36,116 nucleotides of DNA from JAKAWM01 sp049966695 (GTDB lineage Bacteria > Actinomycetota > Acidimicrobiia > Acidimicrobiales > Palsa-688). The notes below the pieces were generated by a model. It saw only the letters and a list, made by a program, of their open reading frames with translations. It ran no database searches and was not told where the DNA came from. Location of the stretch: positions 1-36,116 of the forward strand of contig JBMFUG010000017.1 of NCBI GenBank assembly GCA_049966695.1, in the 5' to 3' direction. The position numbers and the translations under genes were made by a program. Below, piece after piece: positions 1 to 7,973 of the stretch. The stretch's first letter is position 1. Each line of letters starts with the position of its first letter.

Positions 1-72
1 TAGGCGCCGTCGTCGTTGTCGTGGTAGGCGCCGTCGTCGTTGTCGTGGTGGGCGCCGCCGTCGTTGTCGTGG
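1..72. repeat. 24-bp tandem repeat (three copies) coding for Thr/Ala/Pro
   Basis: Three consecutive 24-bp units begin at 1, 25 and 49, differing by only a few bases. On the minus strand each codes for Ala-Pro followed by a run of Thr. The unit length is a multiple of three, so copy-number change would lengthen or shorten the linker without breaking the frame. The array probably continues past the left edge. Confidence 0.85.
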
Positions 73-1201
73 TAGGCGCGGCCGCCCCACCACCCGCGCC
101 AGCCGAGAAGCCGCCCACGACCGTCGGTGCTGCCGGCAGGGCCACAGGCGACGAGAAAGCGGCGCTCGTGGTGGTGGTCGTAGGCGCAACCGTTGTCGTC
201 GTTGCAGCGGTCGTCGTCGTTGTAATGCCCGGCCCGGCTGACGATGTCTTGGCGACCGCCTTCCGGGGCTCTACTACCTTTACCTTACGGGGCTCCATCT
301 TCTTACGGGCTAGCAGGGTGCCGGTCCCTCCTTGCCCAATGACCTTAAGTGTTATAGCCGCGTTGTCTTTGCGTAGCGGTGACCGCCCGACGCCCGTGGC
401 TTGGCCAGAGAGGGTCGCCTCCCAGTACGAACCGCCCAGGCTGGCAGCCCCGAAGCCTATGACCTGCTGACCGGGAGCCCTACCGAAGTCCTCCGCGGGG
501 TAACGCGCCGCTCCGCATACGTCGTAGACCTTGCCATTTGCGCCCAGCAGCCATAGCCCTCGGTGGAAAGGCTCAGTGGCTATAGCGGTGAACTTAGGGC
601 CCTTGGGGGCCAGGCAACCGGCGGCATCGCCGTAGGAAATAACCTGGTCAGCACCGTCCAAGACGAAGTACCCGTGCCCGTCGGTGCTCGAAGCGATGCC
701 GAGCGCCGGTGTTCTAACCCGTGGCCCGGAGTACGCACGGGCTTCCCCGAACGGGAAAACCTCACCCGAGCGCGTCACAAGCCAGTAGCCCGTCCCGCTC
801 GAGTTAGCAGCGATGCCTACCACTGGCGACACCACACCCACGAGGGACCCGAAGTTCGGCGCACCACCGTAAGCGGCTACCGCCCCAGAGGCGTAGGCGA
901 CCCACCCACCTGCATGAAGAGGACGCGGCGCCACCCCTACTGGGTCTCCCAGTTCGGCCTTTGCTGCCATTTCCACTTTCTCTGACGGCTGAGCAGCCCC
1001 ACCGGTAACGTCCCCGGGCCGACTGGCGCCTCCCTCAACCGCTCGACCTTGGGCTGCCCATGCACCCATCGCAGTCATCGTCGCTATGACCACGCTCGGC
1101 AGGACAACGGCGGAGGCCTTCACCAGCCGTCGTTCAACTCCGCTGCCCGCAAAAGAAAAGTGCTTGTTCTGTCCCCGCCCAGGACGTCCGTCGCCTCGCA
1201 T
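1..1201 (-). CDS. Secreted beta-propeller / Thr-rich surface protein, C-terminus cut off by window edge
   Basis: Read on the minus strand from ATG at 1201, the frame is open to base 1, so only the first 400 codons are present. Residues about 22-50 form a signal-peptide-like segment (basic ERRLVK, then a hydrophobic stretch ending near GAWAAQG). About five propeller-type blades follow, each with an aromatic strand such as GYWLVTRSGEVFPFG, GYFVLDGADQVISYGD or GLWLLGANGKVYDV. Next come a Lys/Arg-rich segment (PRKVKVVEPRK) and a low-complexity Thr/Pro/Ala stretch of the kind that acts as a cell-wall-spanning or glycosylated linker. The blade pattern matches the C-terminal domain of the secreted protein at 23948-26500. 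The role is probably extracellular; binding partner unknown. The start is uncertain: an in-frame GTG lies inside the signal segment, and no clear ribosome-binding site precedes 1201. Confidence 0.8.
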   Translation of the reverse strand, partial: MRGDGRPGRGQNKHFSFAGSGVERRLVKASAVVLPSVVIATMTAMGAWAAQGRAVEGGASRPGDVTGGAAQPSEKVEMAAKAELGDPVGVAPRPLHAGGWVAYASGAVAAYGGAPNFGSLVGVVSPVVGIAANSSGTGYWLVTRSGEVFPFGEARAYSGPRVRTPALGIASSTDGHGYFVLDGADQVISYGDAAGCLAPKGPKFTAIATEPFHRGLWLLGANGKVYDVCGAARYPAEDFGRAPGQQVIGFGAASLGGSYWEATLSGQATGVGRSPLRKDNAAITLKVIGQGGTGTLLARKKMEPRKVKVVEPRKAVAKTSSAGPGITTTTTAATTTTVAPTTTTTSAAFSSPVALPAAPTVVGGFSAGAGGGAAAPTTTTTAAPTTTTTTAPTTTTTTAP

Positions 1202-1587
1202 GGGGAACGCATCGACACGGTGGCGCCCTGTCTTAAGGCTGCCCGCTAACGGCCTGGCGCGAGCGCCTCACGGCAAAAACCTGGCGTTAACCAGTTGAGG
1301 TCGCTGGTGGCAACGGCTGCAGGCTCGCCCTCAGTGCGCACGAAGCAAGCTCCGAGGCTTCATGCCGCCTTAGCACAAGCCCGGCCCAACATGGGCAGAA
1401 CACCCTGGCTAGCTGGCCAGCGCGGGTCTTCATGCCCTAGCTTTTAGGACCAATGTCACAGATATGGCGAAGCTGGGCCACCAAGGGGAAGAACCAGAAA
1501 ACCCAGAAAGGGCAGAAGAGCACGAACGTTTTAGAGGGCCCGGCGCTCAACCTGAGAAGCCCCGGGGGCTGGCGCTGCTCCAAGCTA

Positions 1588-1602
1588 CGCGCGTTACGCG
1601 CG
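1588..1602. promoter_or_regulatory. 15-bp CGCGCG-TTA-CGCGCG palindrome
   Basis: Two self-complementary CGCGCG arms flank TTA in the middle of the long divergent spacer. It is a possible operator, but in GC-rich DNA it could also be chance. Confidence 0.25.
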
Positions 1603-1852
1603 AGCCGTCACGGTCCACGGTGGCCCTAGTGCCGACGGGCTTGTCCAAGCGTCGCGTCCTGACCGTGCCGGCGCTGGGCCCGACCTTGGGCAGTTCGCAA
1701 CAGGGGCAACCGACGAACTTCGGCCTGCTTGGACCAAGAGCGCAGCGCGTAAGGAGCGCCGAGGCGACTAGGTGTAGCATACGAGTGCACACTCGCAATG
1801 CCCAGACTGTGAGCGCGGCTCGGTTACGGGCTACTACCCATCTCAGACCTTG

Positions 1853-1876
1853 AGTGCAGATTGAATAGTGCAGATT
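1853..1876. repeat. Direct repeat AGTGCAGATT x2, period 14
   Basis: AGTGCAGATT at 1853-1862 recurs exactly at 1867-1876, about 100 bp before the GH16 start. The AT-richer TTAGAT just after it could be part of a -10 box. Direct repeats at this spacing are typical of activator-binding sites; the assignment is inference. Confidence 0.35.
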
Positions 1877-1974
1877 AGATCACCAACAGTTTGCCTATTG
1901 CAGCCGTTGACGAGCTGTCCGGCGCGTAGCCCATGCCCCGCCGCCTGCACGGTGGCCGGGCACACGGTCATACC

Positions 1975-2844
1975 ATGACCAACCGCGACAGGCTGCGCTT
2001 GACGATCGCGGTCATTGTTGTTATCGCCGCCATCATTGCTCTAATAAATATGCCAGGGCCTTCCCGTTCACGCACGAGCACTCTCGCTACGACTGCGGGG
2101 CGAAGAGCTGGGCCGAGCTCAGCTGCAAGCCAGCGCCAGGTTCCTTCAAAAATCCCCAGCCCGCCGCAACTACCTGGGAAGTGGCGGCTGATTTTCAATT
2201 CCACTTTTGACCGGCGGTCCCTCAACTTGCGGCAATGGTGCAAAGGGTTTTATTGCGCCAATGGCATAACTCGGGGCGACAACCCAGACGAGCAGGAATG
2301 TTACAGCCCCTCACAAGTATCGCTGACTGGCAGCGCCCTGGCCATAACGGCGATCGCCCGGCGGAGCATTTGCGACCACAAGGCGCAGCCGTACGAGTCT
2401 GGGATGATAATGACTTACACAAAGTTCAGCTTTACCTATGGGTACATGGAGGCCAGGATCTGGTTGCCGCCCGGCCCCGACGGGATCGCAGACTGGCCGG
2501 CTTTTTGGGCCGTTGGCAACTCCTGGCCGAAAGACGGCGAGATCGACGTGCTGGAGGGCTTGGGCGGCCACGCTTGCGTCCACTACATCACCCATCACGG
2601 CACCAATCCTGGGACTTGCGTCGACGGCACGTTCGCGGACGGCTGGCACGTCTTCGCTGCCGACTGGGAGCCGCACTGGGTCAGGTTCTATTACGACGGT
2701 CGTGAAGTGTTCGACGTGACAGGCAAGACCACCTCAGCCCCAATGTTCTTGGTGCTCAACATGGCCCTCGCCACCGCGATAACGCGGCCCGACACGGCTC
2801 CCGCTACTATGGAGGTCCAATATGTACGCGTCTGGCAGCACTAG
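1975..2844 (+). CDS. Secreted or membrane-anchored GH16 family glycanase
   Basis: A glycoside hydrolase of family 16, the family of retaining beta-1,3/1,4-glucanases and related polysaccharide endo-hydrolases. From ATG 1975 the protein begins with basic residues (MTNRDRLR) and a hydrophobic helix (TIAVIVVIAAIIALINM), a signal peptide or anchor, then a Ser/Thr/Pro-rich linker to about residue 65. The catalytic domain carries the signature GEIDVLEG with ExDxxE: E189 nucleophile, D191, E194 acid/base. It ends in the usual GH16 last strand (MEVQYVRVWQH). It heads the polysaccharide locus, so it may trim or release the polymer made by the neighbours, like ExoK-type glycanases. An in-frame ATG at 1933 would add 14 residues; I prefer 1975 because it starts directly at a normal signal sequence. 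The substrate cannot be read from sequence alone. Confidence 0.9.
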   Translation: MTNRDRLRLTIAVIVVIAAIIALINMPGPSRSRTSTLATTAGRRAGPSSAASQRQVPSKIPSPPQLPGKWRLIFNSTFDRRSLNLRQWCKGFYCANGITRGDNPDEQECYSPSQVSLTGSALAITAIARRSICDHKAQPYESGMIMTYTKFSFTYGYMEARIWLPPGPDGIADWPAFWAVGNSWPKDGEIDVLEGLGGHACVHYITHHGTNPGTCVDGTFADGWHVFAADWEPHWVRFYYDGREVFDVTGKTTSAPMFLVLNMALATAITRPDTAPATMEVQYVRVWQH

Positions 2845-2931
2845 GACAGTCTCACCGGGGTACCAACAACGAGCACGTTGCAGCGCTTAGCGCGTGGTCC
2901 AAGCCCGTCTGCTCAGAACAGAGAGCCGCCC

Positions 2932-3813
2932 GTGAGGGTGTCGGTCGTCATCGTTAGCAAGGACGAACCGTCCTTGGCCGAGACGCTCAACGCGATCGGC
3001 CCCCCCGACGGGGCGGCGCTGTTCGACGAAGTTATTGTCGTCGACGCTTCGTGCGGGCGCCTCGACTGGGCCAGGAGGGCTTGCCCGTGGGTCAAATGGG
3101 TAGATTTCGCTCCGCCAAGCCCCAACGCCGTGACCATTGCGCACCAACGCAACGTTGGGGTTGCCACTGCCACGGGAGACGTCGTCGTCTTCACAGACTG
3201 CGGGTGCCTGCCTGAGGACGGATGGCTTGAGCACCTCCTGAGGCCGATCTTGTCCGAGGGCGAGGTAATAACAAGCGGCCCTGCCCGCGCCACGGGCCCT
3301 AGCATCTATTCCGGCCGCTACTGGTCCGGCAACACGCTCGACAAGTACGTTACGAACGCGCCCACGATAAATTTGGCCTTCCGGCGAGAGCTTTGGGAAG
3401 CAGTCGGCGGCTTCGACGAGACGTTCCAGGCCGGTGAGGACTTGGACTTCACCTGGCGCCTGAGCGATGCGGGGTACAAGATCCGTTGGGCCCCGGACGC
3501 GGTTGTCCGCCACGACTGGGGGGCGCTCCCCCGTCAGCTCCGGCGCTCACTTGGCTACGGGCGGGGCTGGGCGCGTCTGTTGCGCAAGCACCCTGACAAG
3601 ATCCTTTCGGTTGCGAGGACAAACCCTGGCCCCCTCATCTACCCGCTGTTCCTTTTGGGCCTGCCGCTGACCATAAAGTGGAAAGCGTACCCAATGTTGC
3701 TGCTGGTGCCGCTTTGGCGAGCTCGACATGAGGAACGGCCGTTAATGGTAGTGGCTGACCATTTGCTGCTTGGGGCAGGTTTTCTCCTAGGTCTTAGTAC
3801 CCACCGACGATGA
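2932..3813 (+). CDS. GT2 family glycosyltransferase
   Basis: A cytoplasmic or membrane-associated GT-A-fold transferase that moves a sugar from a nucleotide donor to a growing lipid-linked oligosaccharide. It starts directly at the first beta strand (VRVSVVIVSKDEPSLAETL) and has the nucleotide-binding Asp in VVDASCG, a DXD-region variant (VVFTDCGCLPEDGWL) and the acceptor-side motif AGEDLDFTWRL followed by VRHDWG. A hydrophobic C-terminal segment (PLIYPLFLLGLPLTI) suggests membrane contact. I chose GTG 2932; a TTG at 2878 would add 18 low-complexity residues. Its stop overlaps the next start as ATGA (3810-3813), so the two genes are translationally coupled. Confidence 0.85.
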   Translation: MRVSVVIVSKDEPSLAETLNAIGPPDGAALFDEVIVVDASCGRLDWARRACPWVKWVDFAPPSPNAVTIAHQRNVGVATATGDVVVFTDCGCLPEDGWLEHLLRPILSEGEVITSGPARATGPSIYSGRYWSGNTLDKYVTNAPTINLAFRRELWEAVGGFDETFQAGEDLDFTWRLSDAGYKIRWAPDAVVRHDWGALPRQLRRSLGYGRGWARLLRKHPDKILSVARTNPGPLIYPLFLLGLPLTIKWKAYPMLLLVPLWRARHEERPLMVVADHLLLGAGFLLGLSTHRR

Positions 3814-4952
3814 GGAGCGGCCTACGGGTACTGGCTGCCCCCAGGGACGATAACCCCTATCAGGAACTTCTCTACCGTGAGCTTCGCTCCGAGGGGGCCA
3901 CGGTCCGCTACGCCGAAGGTCCCAGCGCGTCTCAGACGCTCAACATAGCGCTGTCACCATTTTTACTGTTGGTGTACCGAGCTCGCGGGTACCAAGTCCT
4001 TCACTTGCACTGGGTCTTTCAGTTCCAGCTCCCCTGGGCGCACGACAGACGCTGGGCTAAGCGCGCCGTGCAAACATGGTTCGCTTTCTACCTCTGGGTT
4101 GCGACAGTGCTCGGCTACGCGATCGTCTGGACGGCTCACGATATCGTACCCCACGAACAGGTGTTTGCTGACGACGAGGCCGCTCACCGGCACTTGGTCA
4201 AGCGCGCCTCGGTGGTGGTGGCCCTCTCCGCTGCGACATCGTCCGAACTGCAAAGGCTAGGCGCTCGTCGGGTCAAAGTCGTGCCCTTCGGCCCCTTTGC
4301 CCACCCAGACCTTAGCGACGCTGCCCGCAGAGACGCCCGTACCTCTCTCGGCCTGTCAGAGCAAGAGTGCGTGATGTTGCACTTGGGCAAGTTGTCGCCG
4401 TACAAGGGGACCGACCTCCTGCTAAGCGCAGCAGCGTCCCTCCCGCCTGGAGCCAAGTTCAGGGTCTTGGTCGTCGGCCCTTGCCAGGACGGTAAGTACA
4501 GAGGGCTCCTCCACCGCCTGGCCGCCCCATTGGGCGAGAGGGCCAGCTTGAGGCTGGAGCGGGTCAGCAACGACGAGATGGGCCGCTACCTGCTGGCTTC
4601 GGACGTCGCTGTGCTCCCTTTCCGGGAGATCTCAAACAGCTCCGCAGTACTGACCGCTCAGTGCTATGGCCTGCCCGTGATCGTCCCGTCACTGGCCAAC
4701 CTGGCCGACATACCGCCAGACGCCGTGCTGCGCTACGACGGGACCGCAAAAGGCTTGGTGCGAACATTGGGCACCTTTTTGGCCATGCCACCTCCGCAAC
4801 GCCGAGCGCTGGCGGAAGCTGGCCGTGCTTTCGCCATGTCATGGGACTGGAAGGCCGTAGCACTAGCCATGGCCGAGGCCTACAGCGAGGCGCTTTCGGC
4901 CCGTTCTTTGGCCAGCCGCTCCCTGTGGAAGTCTTTGCGAAAGCGAAGGTAG
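3810..4952 (+). CDS. GT4-like (GT-B fold) glycosyltransferase
   Basis: A 380-aa GT-B-type transferase. The N-terminal half has a hydrophobic patch that may touch the membrane (LSPFLLLVYRARGYQVLHLHWVF). The C-terminal donor domain has the usual HLGKLSPYKGTDLLL segment and the family 4 donor loop in the form LPFREISNSSAVLTAQCYGLPVIV, where the common EGFG is replaced by ISNSSA. It is coupled to the upstream GT2 gene through ATGA. Its last 73 bp overlap the 3' end of the opposite-strand gene at 4880, so both C-termini are encoded by the same DNA. Donor and acceptor sugars are unknown. Confidence 0.85.
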   Translation: MRSGLRVLAAPRDDNPYQELLYRELRSEGATVRYAEGPSASQTLNIALSPFLLLVYRARGYQVLHLHWVFQFQLPWAHDRRWAKRAVQTWFAFYLWVATVLGYAIVWTAHDIVPHEQVFADDEAAHRHLVKRASVVVALSAATSSELQRLGARRVKVVPFGPFAHPDLSDAARRDARTSLGLSEQECVMLHLGKLSPYKGTDLLLSAAASLPPGAKFRVLVVGPCQDGKYRGLLHRLAAPLGERASLRLERVSNDEMGRYLLASDVAVLPFREISNSSAVLTAQCYGLPVIVPSLANLADIPPDAVLRYDGTAKGLVRTLGTFLAMPPPQRRALAEAGRAFAMSWDWKAVALAMAEAYSEALSARSLASRSLWKSLRKRR

Positions 4953-5941
4953 CCCTGCGCAAAGCCCAGGTCCGCTGCCCCCTCCTGGAGCAACTGCACG
5001 TAAGCGAAGACCACGGCGTCGGGCCGGCCAAGGCGGGCTGCCAAGCGGCTCCAGCGCAGGAAGGCCAGCGGCGGCAACGCTAAGGCGGCCAACAACAGGC
5101 GCGGGCACCGCAGGCCGGCGGCCACAAGTGCAAGAACCAGCAAGGGCAAGGGGAAAACCGTAGGCCCCCAGTCGTCATGTCGCAGGAAATTACGCGCACA
5201 GCCACGCCCGTAGGACCTCGCTCGCCGCAGCGCGTCACCGAGGCCGGCGTCAAAGTCGTGCTCGGTCACGGCGCTCGGGTCAAAAATTACCTTGGCATCG
5301 GGGAGTGCCGAGCGCAGACGAAAGAACAGGTCTTCGTCCTCGCCGCCGAAACGGATCTGCTCGTCGAACCCGCCCAGCCGCTCAAGGGTCACCCTGCGAA
5401 CGGACATGCTGGCGCCCGGCAAAGACGCCACCTCCCTCTTGGCAGTCCTTGTCCCGATCGTCAGGTTGGCCCGCAGGTACAGCTTGGCCCGGTAAGCAAT
5501 GGAACTACTTTGAGCTATCTCCGCCTCCAGCGGGGCGATCGGGTTGTTGTAAACGTAGTAACGGCCGAGAAGACTTTGCCGCCCGGTCGGCACCACGCTG
5601 CCCCCCACCGCCTCCACACGCTCGTCCTCATAGGCACCGAGCAGCGCCGCTGCCCAGCCACGCTGCGGCCGGCAGTCGTCGTCCGTAAAAGCCACAATTG
5701 GTGCGGTAGCGGCGCGCCAGCCTGTGTTACGCGCGGCCGCCAAGCCCCGGTTGTGCTCATGACGCAACAAGTTGGCACCATAGTTGTCACAGAGCGGCCG
5801 GAGCGGCTCGGGTGCGCCATCGTCCACGACTACGATCTCTAGTTGGCCTCGGGCAGTTTGCCGGTGAAGAGCTTCTAGGGTGCCCTGCAGGTACTTCGCC
5901 GGGCGGTTGGTGCATATAACGACCGTCAGCAGCGCCTTCAT
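4880..5941 (-). CDS. GT2 family glycosyltransferase with C-terminal membrane segment
   Basis: A 353-aa GT-A transferase from ATG 5941 (MKALLTVVICTNRPAKYL, the first strand). Motifs: VVVDDGAPE for nucleotide binding, a strong DDD metal motif in VAFTDDDCRPQRGW, and GGEDEDLFFRLR near residue 205. The C-terminal third is hydrophobic (VFPLPLLVLALVAAGL and LLLAALALPPLAFL), likely membrane-associated. A GTG at 6010 would extend it by 23 residues to within 10 bp of the flippase stop; I prefer 5941 because the extra residues resemble no GT2 N-terminus. It lies downstream of the flippase gene in a likely two-gene operon. Its 3' end overlaps the convergent GT4 gene by 73 bp. Confidence 0.85.
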   Translation of the reverse strand: MKALLTVVICTNRPAKYLQGTLEALHRQTARGQLEIVVVDDGAPEPLRPLCDNYGANLLRHEHNRGLAAARNTGWRAATAPIVAFTDDDCRPQRGWAAALLGAYEDERVEAVGGSVVPTGRQSLLGRYYVYNNPIAPLEAEIAQSSSIAYRAKLYLRANLTIGTRTAKREVASLPGASMSVRRVTLERLGGFDEQIRFGGEDEDLFFRLRSALPDAKVIFDPSAVTEHDFDAGLGDALRRARSYGRGCARNFLRHDDWGPTVFPLPLLVLALVAAGLRCPRLLLAALALPPLAFLRWSRLAARLGRPDAVVFAYVQLLQEGAADLGFAQGYLRFRKDFHRERLAKERAESASL

Positions 5942-6019
5942 AGGTTCTTGGCTGCCATTGCCAGGGCCCATCTGAGCCGAGCCTACCAGCGGCCGAGCGG
6001 GCACAGTCACATCACGCGC

Positions 6020-7537
6020 TCACACAGCTTGGTCCGTCGCCCGGCGCCGGACCAACTCGATGTACGTGCGGCGCTCGCGGGGCTCGGCCCAAAACGAGAC
6101 GAGGTAACAAAGCGCTAGCACCAATAAGGAGGCCCCGGCCAGGACCTCGAGGCTTGGGAAACGCACGTCGCCGAAAAAATAGCGCAGCACTACGTACAGC
6201 AAGCCCTCCGTCACAAGAGGCAACGCGGCACGCCGGTAAAGCAGCTTCACCGAGGTGCCAGTCACCCTGCACGCGTAGGGCAGGACGACGACGAAGGTGC
6301 TCACTGTTATGGGGACGGCCGTGCCGAGAGCAACGCCGATGATGCCAAGCTGTCGGGCAAGCAAGACGCTGAGCGCCAGGTTGACAACCGCCTCGGGCAC
6401 GCTTACAGCAAAAAGACGCTTTTGCTTGCCGTGGGCCACAAGGACCATTGCAGCCGCTCCCTGCATGCTGGCCACGGTCATGCCTGCGGCCATGACGGCG
6501 AGGGTGGGGGCGGACCCCTCGAACTGCCTGCCAACCCACAACCTCATGAGCTGGTGCCCCCAAAGCCCCGCCAGGACGGCCAGGGGGCCAAGGACCACGG
6601 CTGACATCCTGACACCTTCAAGCAGCAGGCGCTGCGAACCGCTGTCGTCACGGCGAGAACGAAGTGCCGTCCCCGTCGTGAGCAGGACGGTCTTCATGGA
6701 GACGCTAAGGCCCTGCATGGCGGTTGTCGCCCCCACAGTGACCCCGAACGCAGCCACAGCGCTTGCGTTCAAGACTACCCCGACGACAATAGCGTCAATA
6801 CTGAAAATAACAGTCACGACTATGTTGTCGATGAACAGCCAGGGGCTGGTCCTCATAATTTGGCTAACTTGAGCTCGTCGCAAGGCGCTCCAGCGAAAAC
6901 GCATGCCGTGCGCGCGCGAAGTGTACGTCACGATGGCAAAGAAGGCGCCAAGCGCGCCGACAGCGTTTACGGTGCATATGGCCACCAGGCCGCCTCCGAG
7001 CTCGACCGCTACCAGCATCCCTATGGCCGCGGCCGCCATTTGGCCGATATTTACCACATTTGGCCCACGGTAATCATGTAACCCTTGGTTGATACCCGTG
7101 TAAACAGCCGAAGGGAACGTGACTGAGACCATAAGCGCGGTGACCAAGAAGGCTTCGTGAAAAGCTGTGAGGGCATGCCCCCGGACGCCGAACGTACTGC
7201 CTAGCTCAGGGTAAAGCAGGGCCGCCACCCAAAAGACGACAAAACCGAGCAGCGTGTACAAGGCGATGCCGCTGCTAACGACTTGGCGCAGCTCGTCCTT
7301 ATCAGCCGCTTCGGAGCGGGCGGCGACCAGGCGCATGACAGTAGCGCCGATCCCGAAGTCGAGCAGAGAGGCAAACCCCGTCATCGAGCCGATCAGCACG
7401 TACAAGCCGAAGCTGTAGTGACCGAGGTGCCGGATGAGGACAGGGGTCAGGCCGAAACCGACAGCCGTCCCGAGCAAGAGGCTGGCGTAGTTGTACAGCA
7501 CCTTGGTGACAACGCTTCGGGCGCGCAGATCGGCCAT
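6020..7537 (-). CDS. Wzx-type lipid-linked oligosaccharide flippase (MOP/MATE superfamily)
   Basis: A 505-aa polytopic protein with about 12-14 hydrophobic helices spread along its full length. The start (KVLYNYASLLLGTAVGFGLTPVLIRHLG) is the classic N-terminal helix of polysaccharide export flippases, followed by a conserved YSFGLYVLIGSMTGFASLLDFGIG. It would move undecaprenyl-linked repeat units across the membrane, which fits its position among glycosyltransferases. ATG 7537 is preceded by a possible promoter (-10 TATGAT at 7622-7627 on this strand) and an operator-like dyad. No marker separates an O-antigen from a teichuronic- or EPS-type substrate. Confidence 0.88.
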   Translation of the reverse strand: MADLRARSVVTKVLYNYASLLLGTAVGFGLTPVLIRHLGHYSFGLYVLIGSMTGFASLLDFGIGATVMRLVAARSEAADKDELRQVVSSGIALYTLLGFVVFWVAALLYPELGSTFGVRGHALTAFHEAFLVTALMVSVTFPSAVYTGINQGLHDYRGPNVVNIGQMAAAAIGMLVAVELGGGLVAICTVNAVGALGAFFAIVTYTSRAHGMRFRWSALRRAQVSQIMRTSPWLFIDNIVVTVIFSIDAIVVGVVLNASAVAAFGVTVGATTAMQGLSVSMKTVLLTTGTALRSRRDDSGSQRLLLEGVRMSAVVLGPLAVLAGLWGHQLMRLWVGRQFEGSAPTLAVMAAGMTVASMQGAAAMVLVAHGKQKRLFAVSVPEAVVNLALSVLLARQLGIIGVALGTAVPITVSTFVVVLPYACRVTGTSVKLLYRRAALPLVTEGLLYVVLRYFFGDVRFPSLEVLAGASLLVLALCYLVSFWAEPRERRTYIELVRRRATDQAV

Positions 7538-7621
7538 TGGGATCGTCAGGCTGCCCTATTGCTCACACATGGCACTGTACTACGCGTCCCATCGGTACCC
7601 CGAACTCCCCTAAGTAGGTCG

Positions 7622-7627
7622 ATCATA
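7622..7627 (-). promoter_or_regulatory. Candidate -10 box TATGAT for the flippase operon
   Basis: On the minus strand TATGAT lies about 85 bp upstream of the flippase ATG. It is one mismatch from the TATAAT consensus. The -35 position falls inside the adjacent dyad and is not a good TTGACA match. Confidence 0.35.
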
Positions 7628-7640
7628 CAGCAAAAAGCGC

Positions 7641-7658
7641 TACTGACCGGGGCCAGTA
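7641..7658. promoter_or_regulatory. Operator-like dyad TACTGACC-GG-GGCCAGTA
   Basis: The two 8-nt arms pair except for one mismatch. The dyad covers the -35 region of the leftward -10 candidate at 7622-7627, the usual place for a repressor site. Confidence 0.35.
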
Positions 7659-7964
7659 GGCACAACCTCAACATCCACCACCCCGCCACCGACGCTACGA
7701 ACGGTCTCGCTCGGCTGGGCCGGCGACCGGCCAACGCCCCCAGGCATTGCCGCCGATATTCACTCATAGTGTTGGCAGCAACGTGTTGAGCGTTACCATT
7801 CCTTACGGCAAGGTTAAGTATGGTGGTCTGGCCCTCCTGTCCAGAAATCTTTGGCTATGCTACATCCCGTGCTACACCTTGAGCGGGGCAAACCCGCGGC
7901 GCTCACTTCTCAGTTGCTTGGCAGGTCGTCCTCTACCGGCCCTGTACGCGCGCCACTGGAAGAC

Positions 7965-7970
7965 GGAGAG
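7965..7970 (+). promoter_or_regulatory. Ribosome-binding site GGAGAG that fixes the start at 7974
   Basis: GGAGAG ends 3 nt before ATG 7974, with its GGAG core at normal spacing. It supports 7974 over the longer in-frame ATG at 7851, whose extra residues match no glycosyltransferase. Confidence 0.65.
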
Positions 7971-7973
7971 ATA

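Larger units (their letters stand above)
1202..1974. other. Long divergent intergenic region
   Basis: 773 bp separate the start of the leftward surface-protein gene from the rightward GH16 gene. I see no convincing gene. The open frames here (1464-1853 plus, 1547-1798 minus) overlap each other, have compositionally odd translations and resemble no family I know. Structured elements are an odd-length palindrome at 1588-1602 and a 10-bp direct repeat at 1853-1876. The length would allow two promoters plus operators or a non-coding RNA. Confidence 0.5.
7538..7973. promoter_or_regulatory. Divergent intergenic region between flippase and DPM1-like gene
   Basis: 436 bp with no credible gene. It holds a leftward promoter candidate (7622-7627), a dyad at 7641-7658, an AT-richer stretch with possible rightward -10 boxes (TAAGTA near 7815, TATGCT at 7856), a GC hairpin (GCGGG-GCAAA-CCCGC near 7886) and the ribosome-binding site of the rightward gene. 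Confidence 0.5.

Noticed and set aside
563..985. Rightward open frame of 140 codons opposite the surface-protein gene
   Set aside because: It lies antisense to clear propeller blades, and its translation is Arg/Pro-rich with no family resemblance.
1464..1853. Possible small gene in the long divergent spacer (also 1547-1798 on the other strand)
   Set aside because: The two frames overlap each other, neither has a ribosome-binding site or leaderless box, and neither translation shows domain-like patterns. The CPCC motif in the minus frame is isolated.
5177..5842. Rightward open frame of 221 codons
   Set aside because: Antisense to the well-supported GT2 gene at 4880-5941; composition typical of a shadow frame.
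7880..7905. c-di-GMP riboswitch, suggested by GGGGCAAACCC
   Set aside because: Only this short stretch resembles the GGCAAACC part of the class I aptamer; the second half and tetraloop receptor are missing. It is a simple GC hairpin.
7851..7973. Upstream start for the DPM1-like gene
   Set aside because: The extra residues match no glycosyltransferase, and GGAGAG sits just before ATG 7974.
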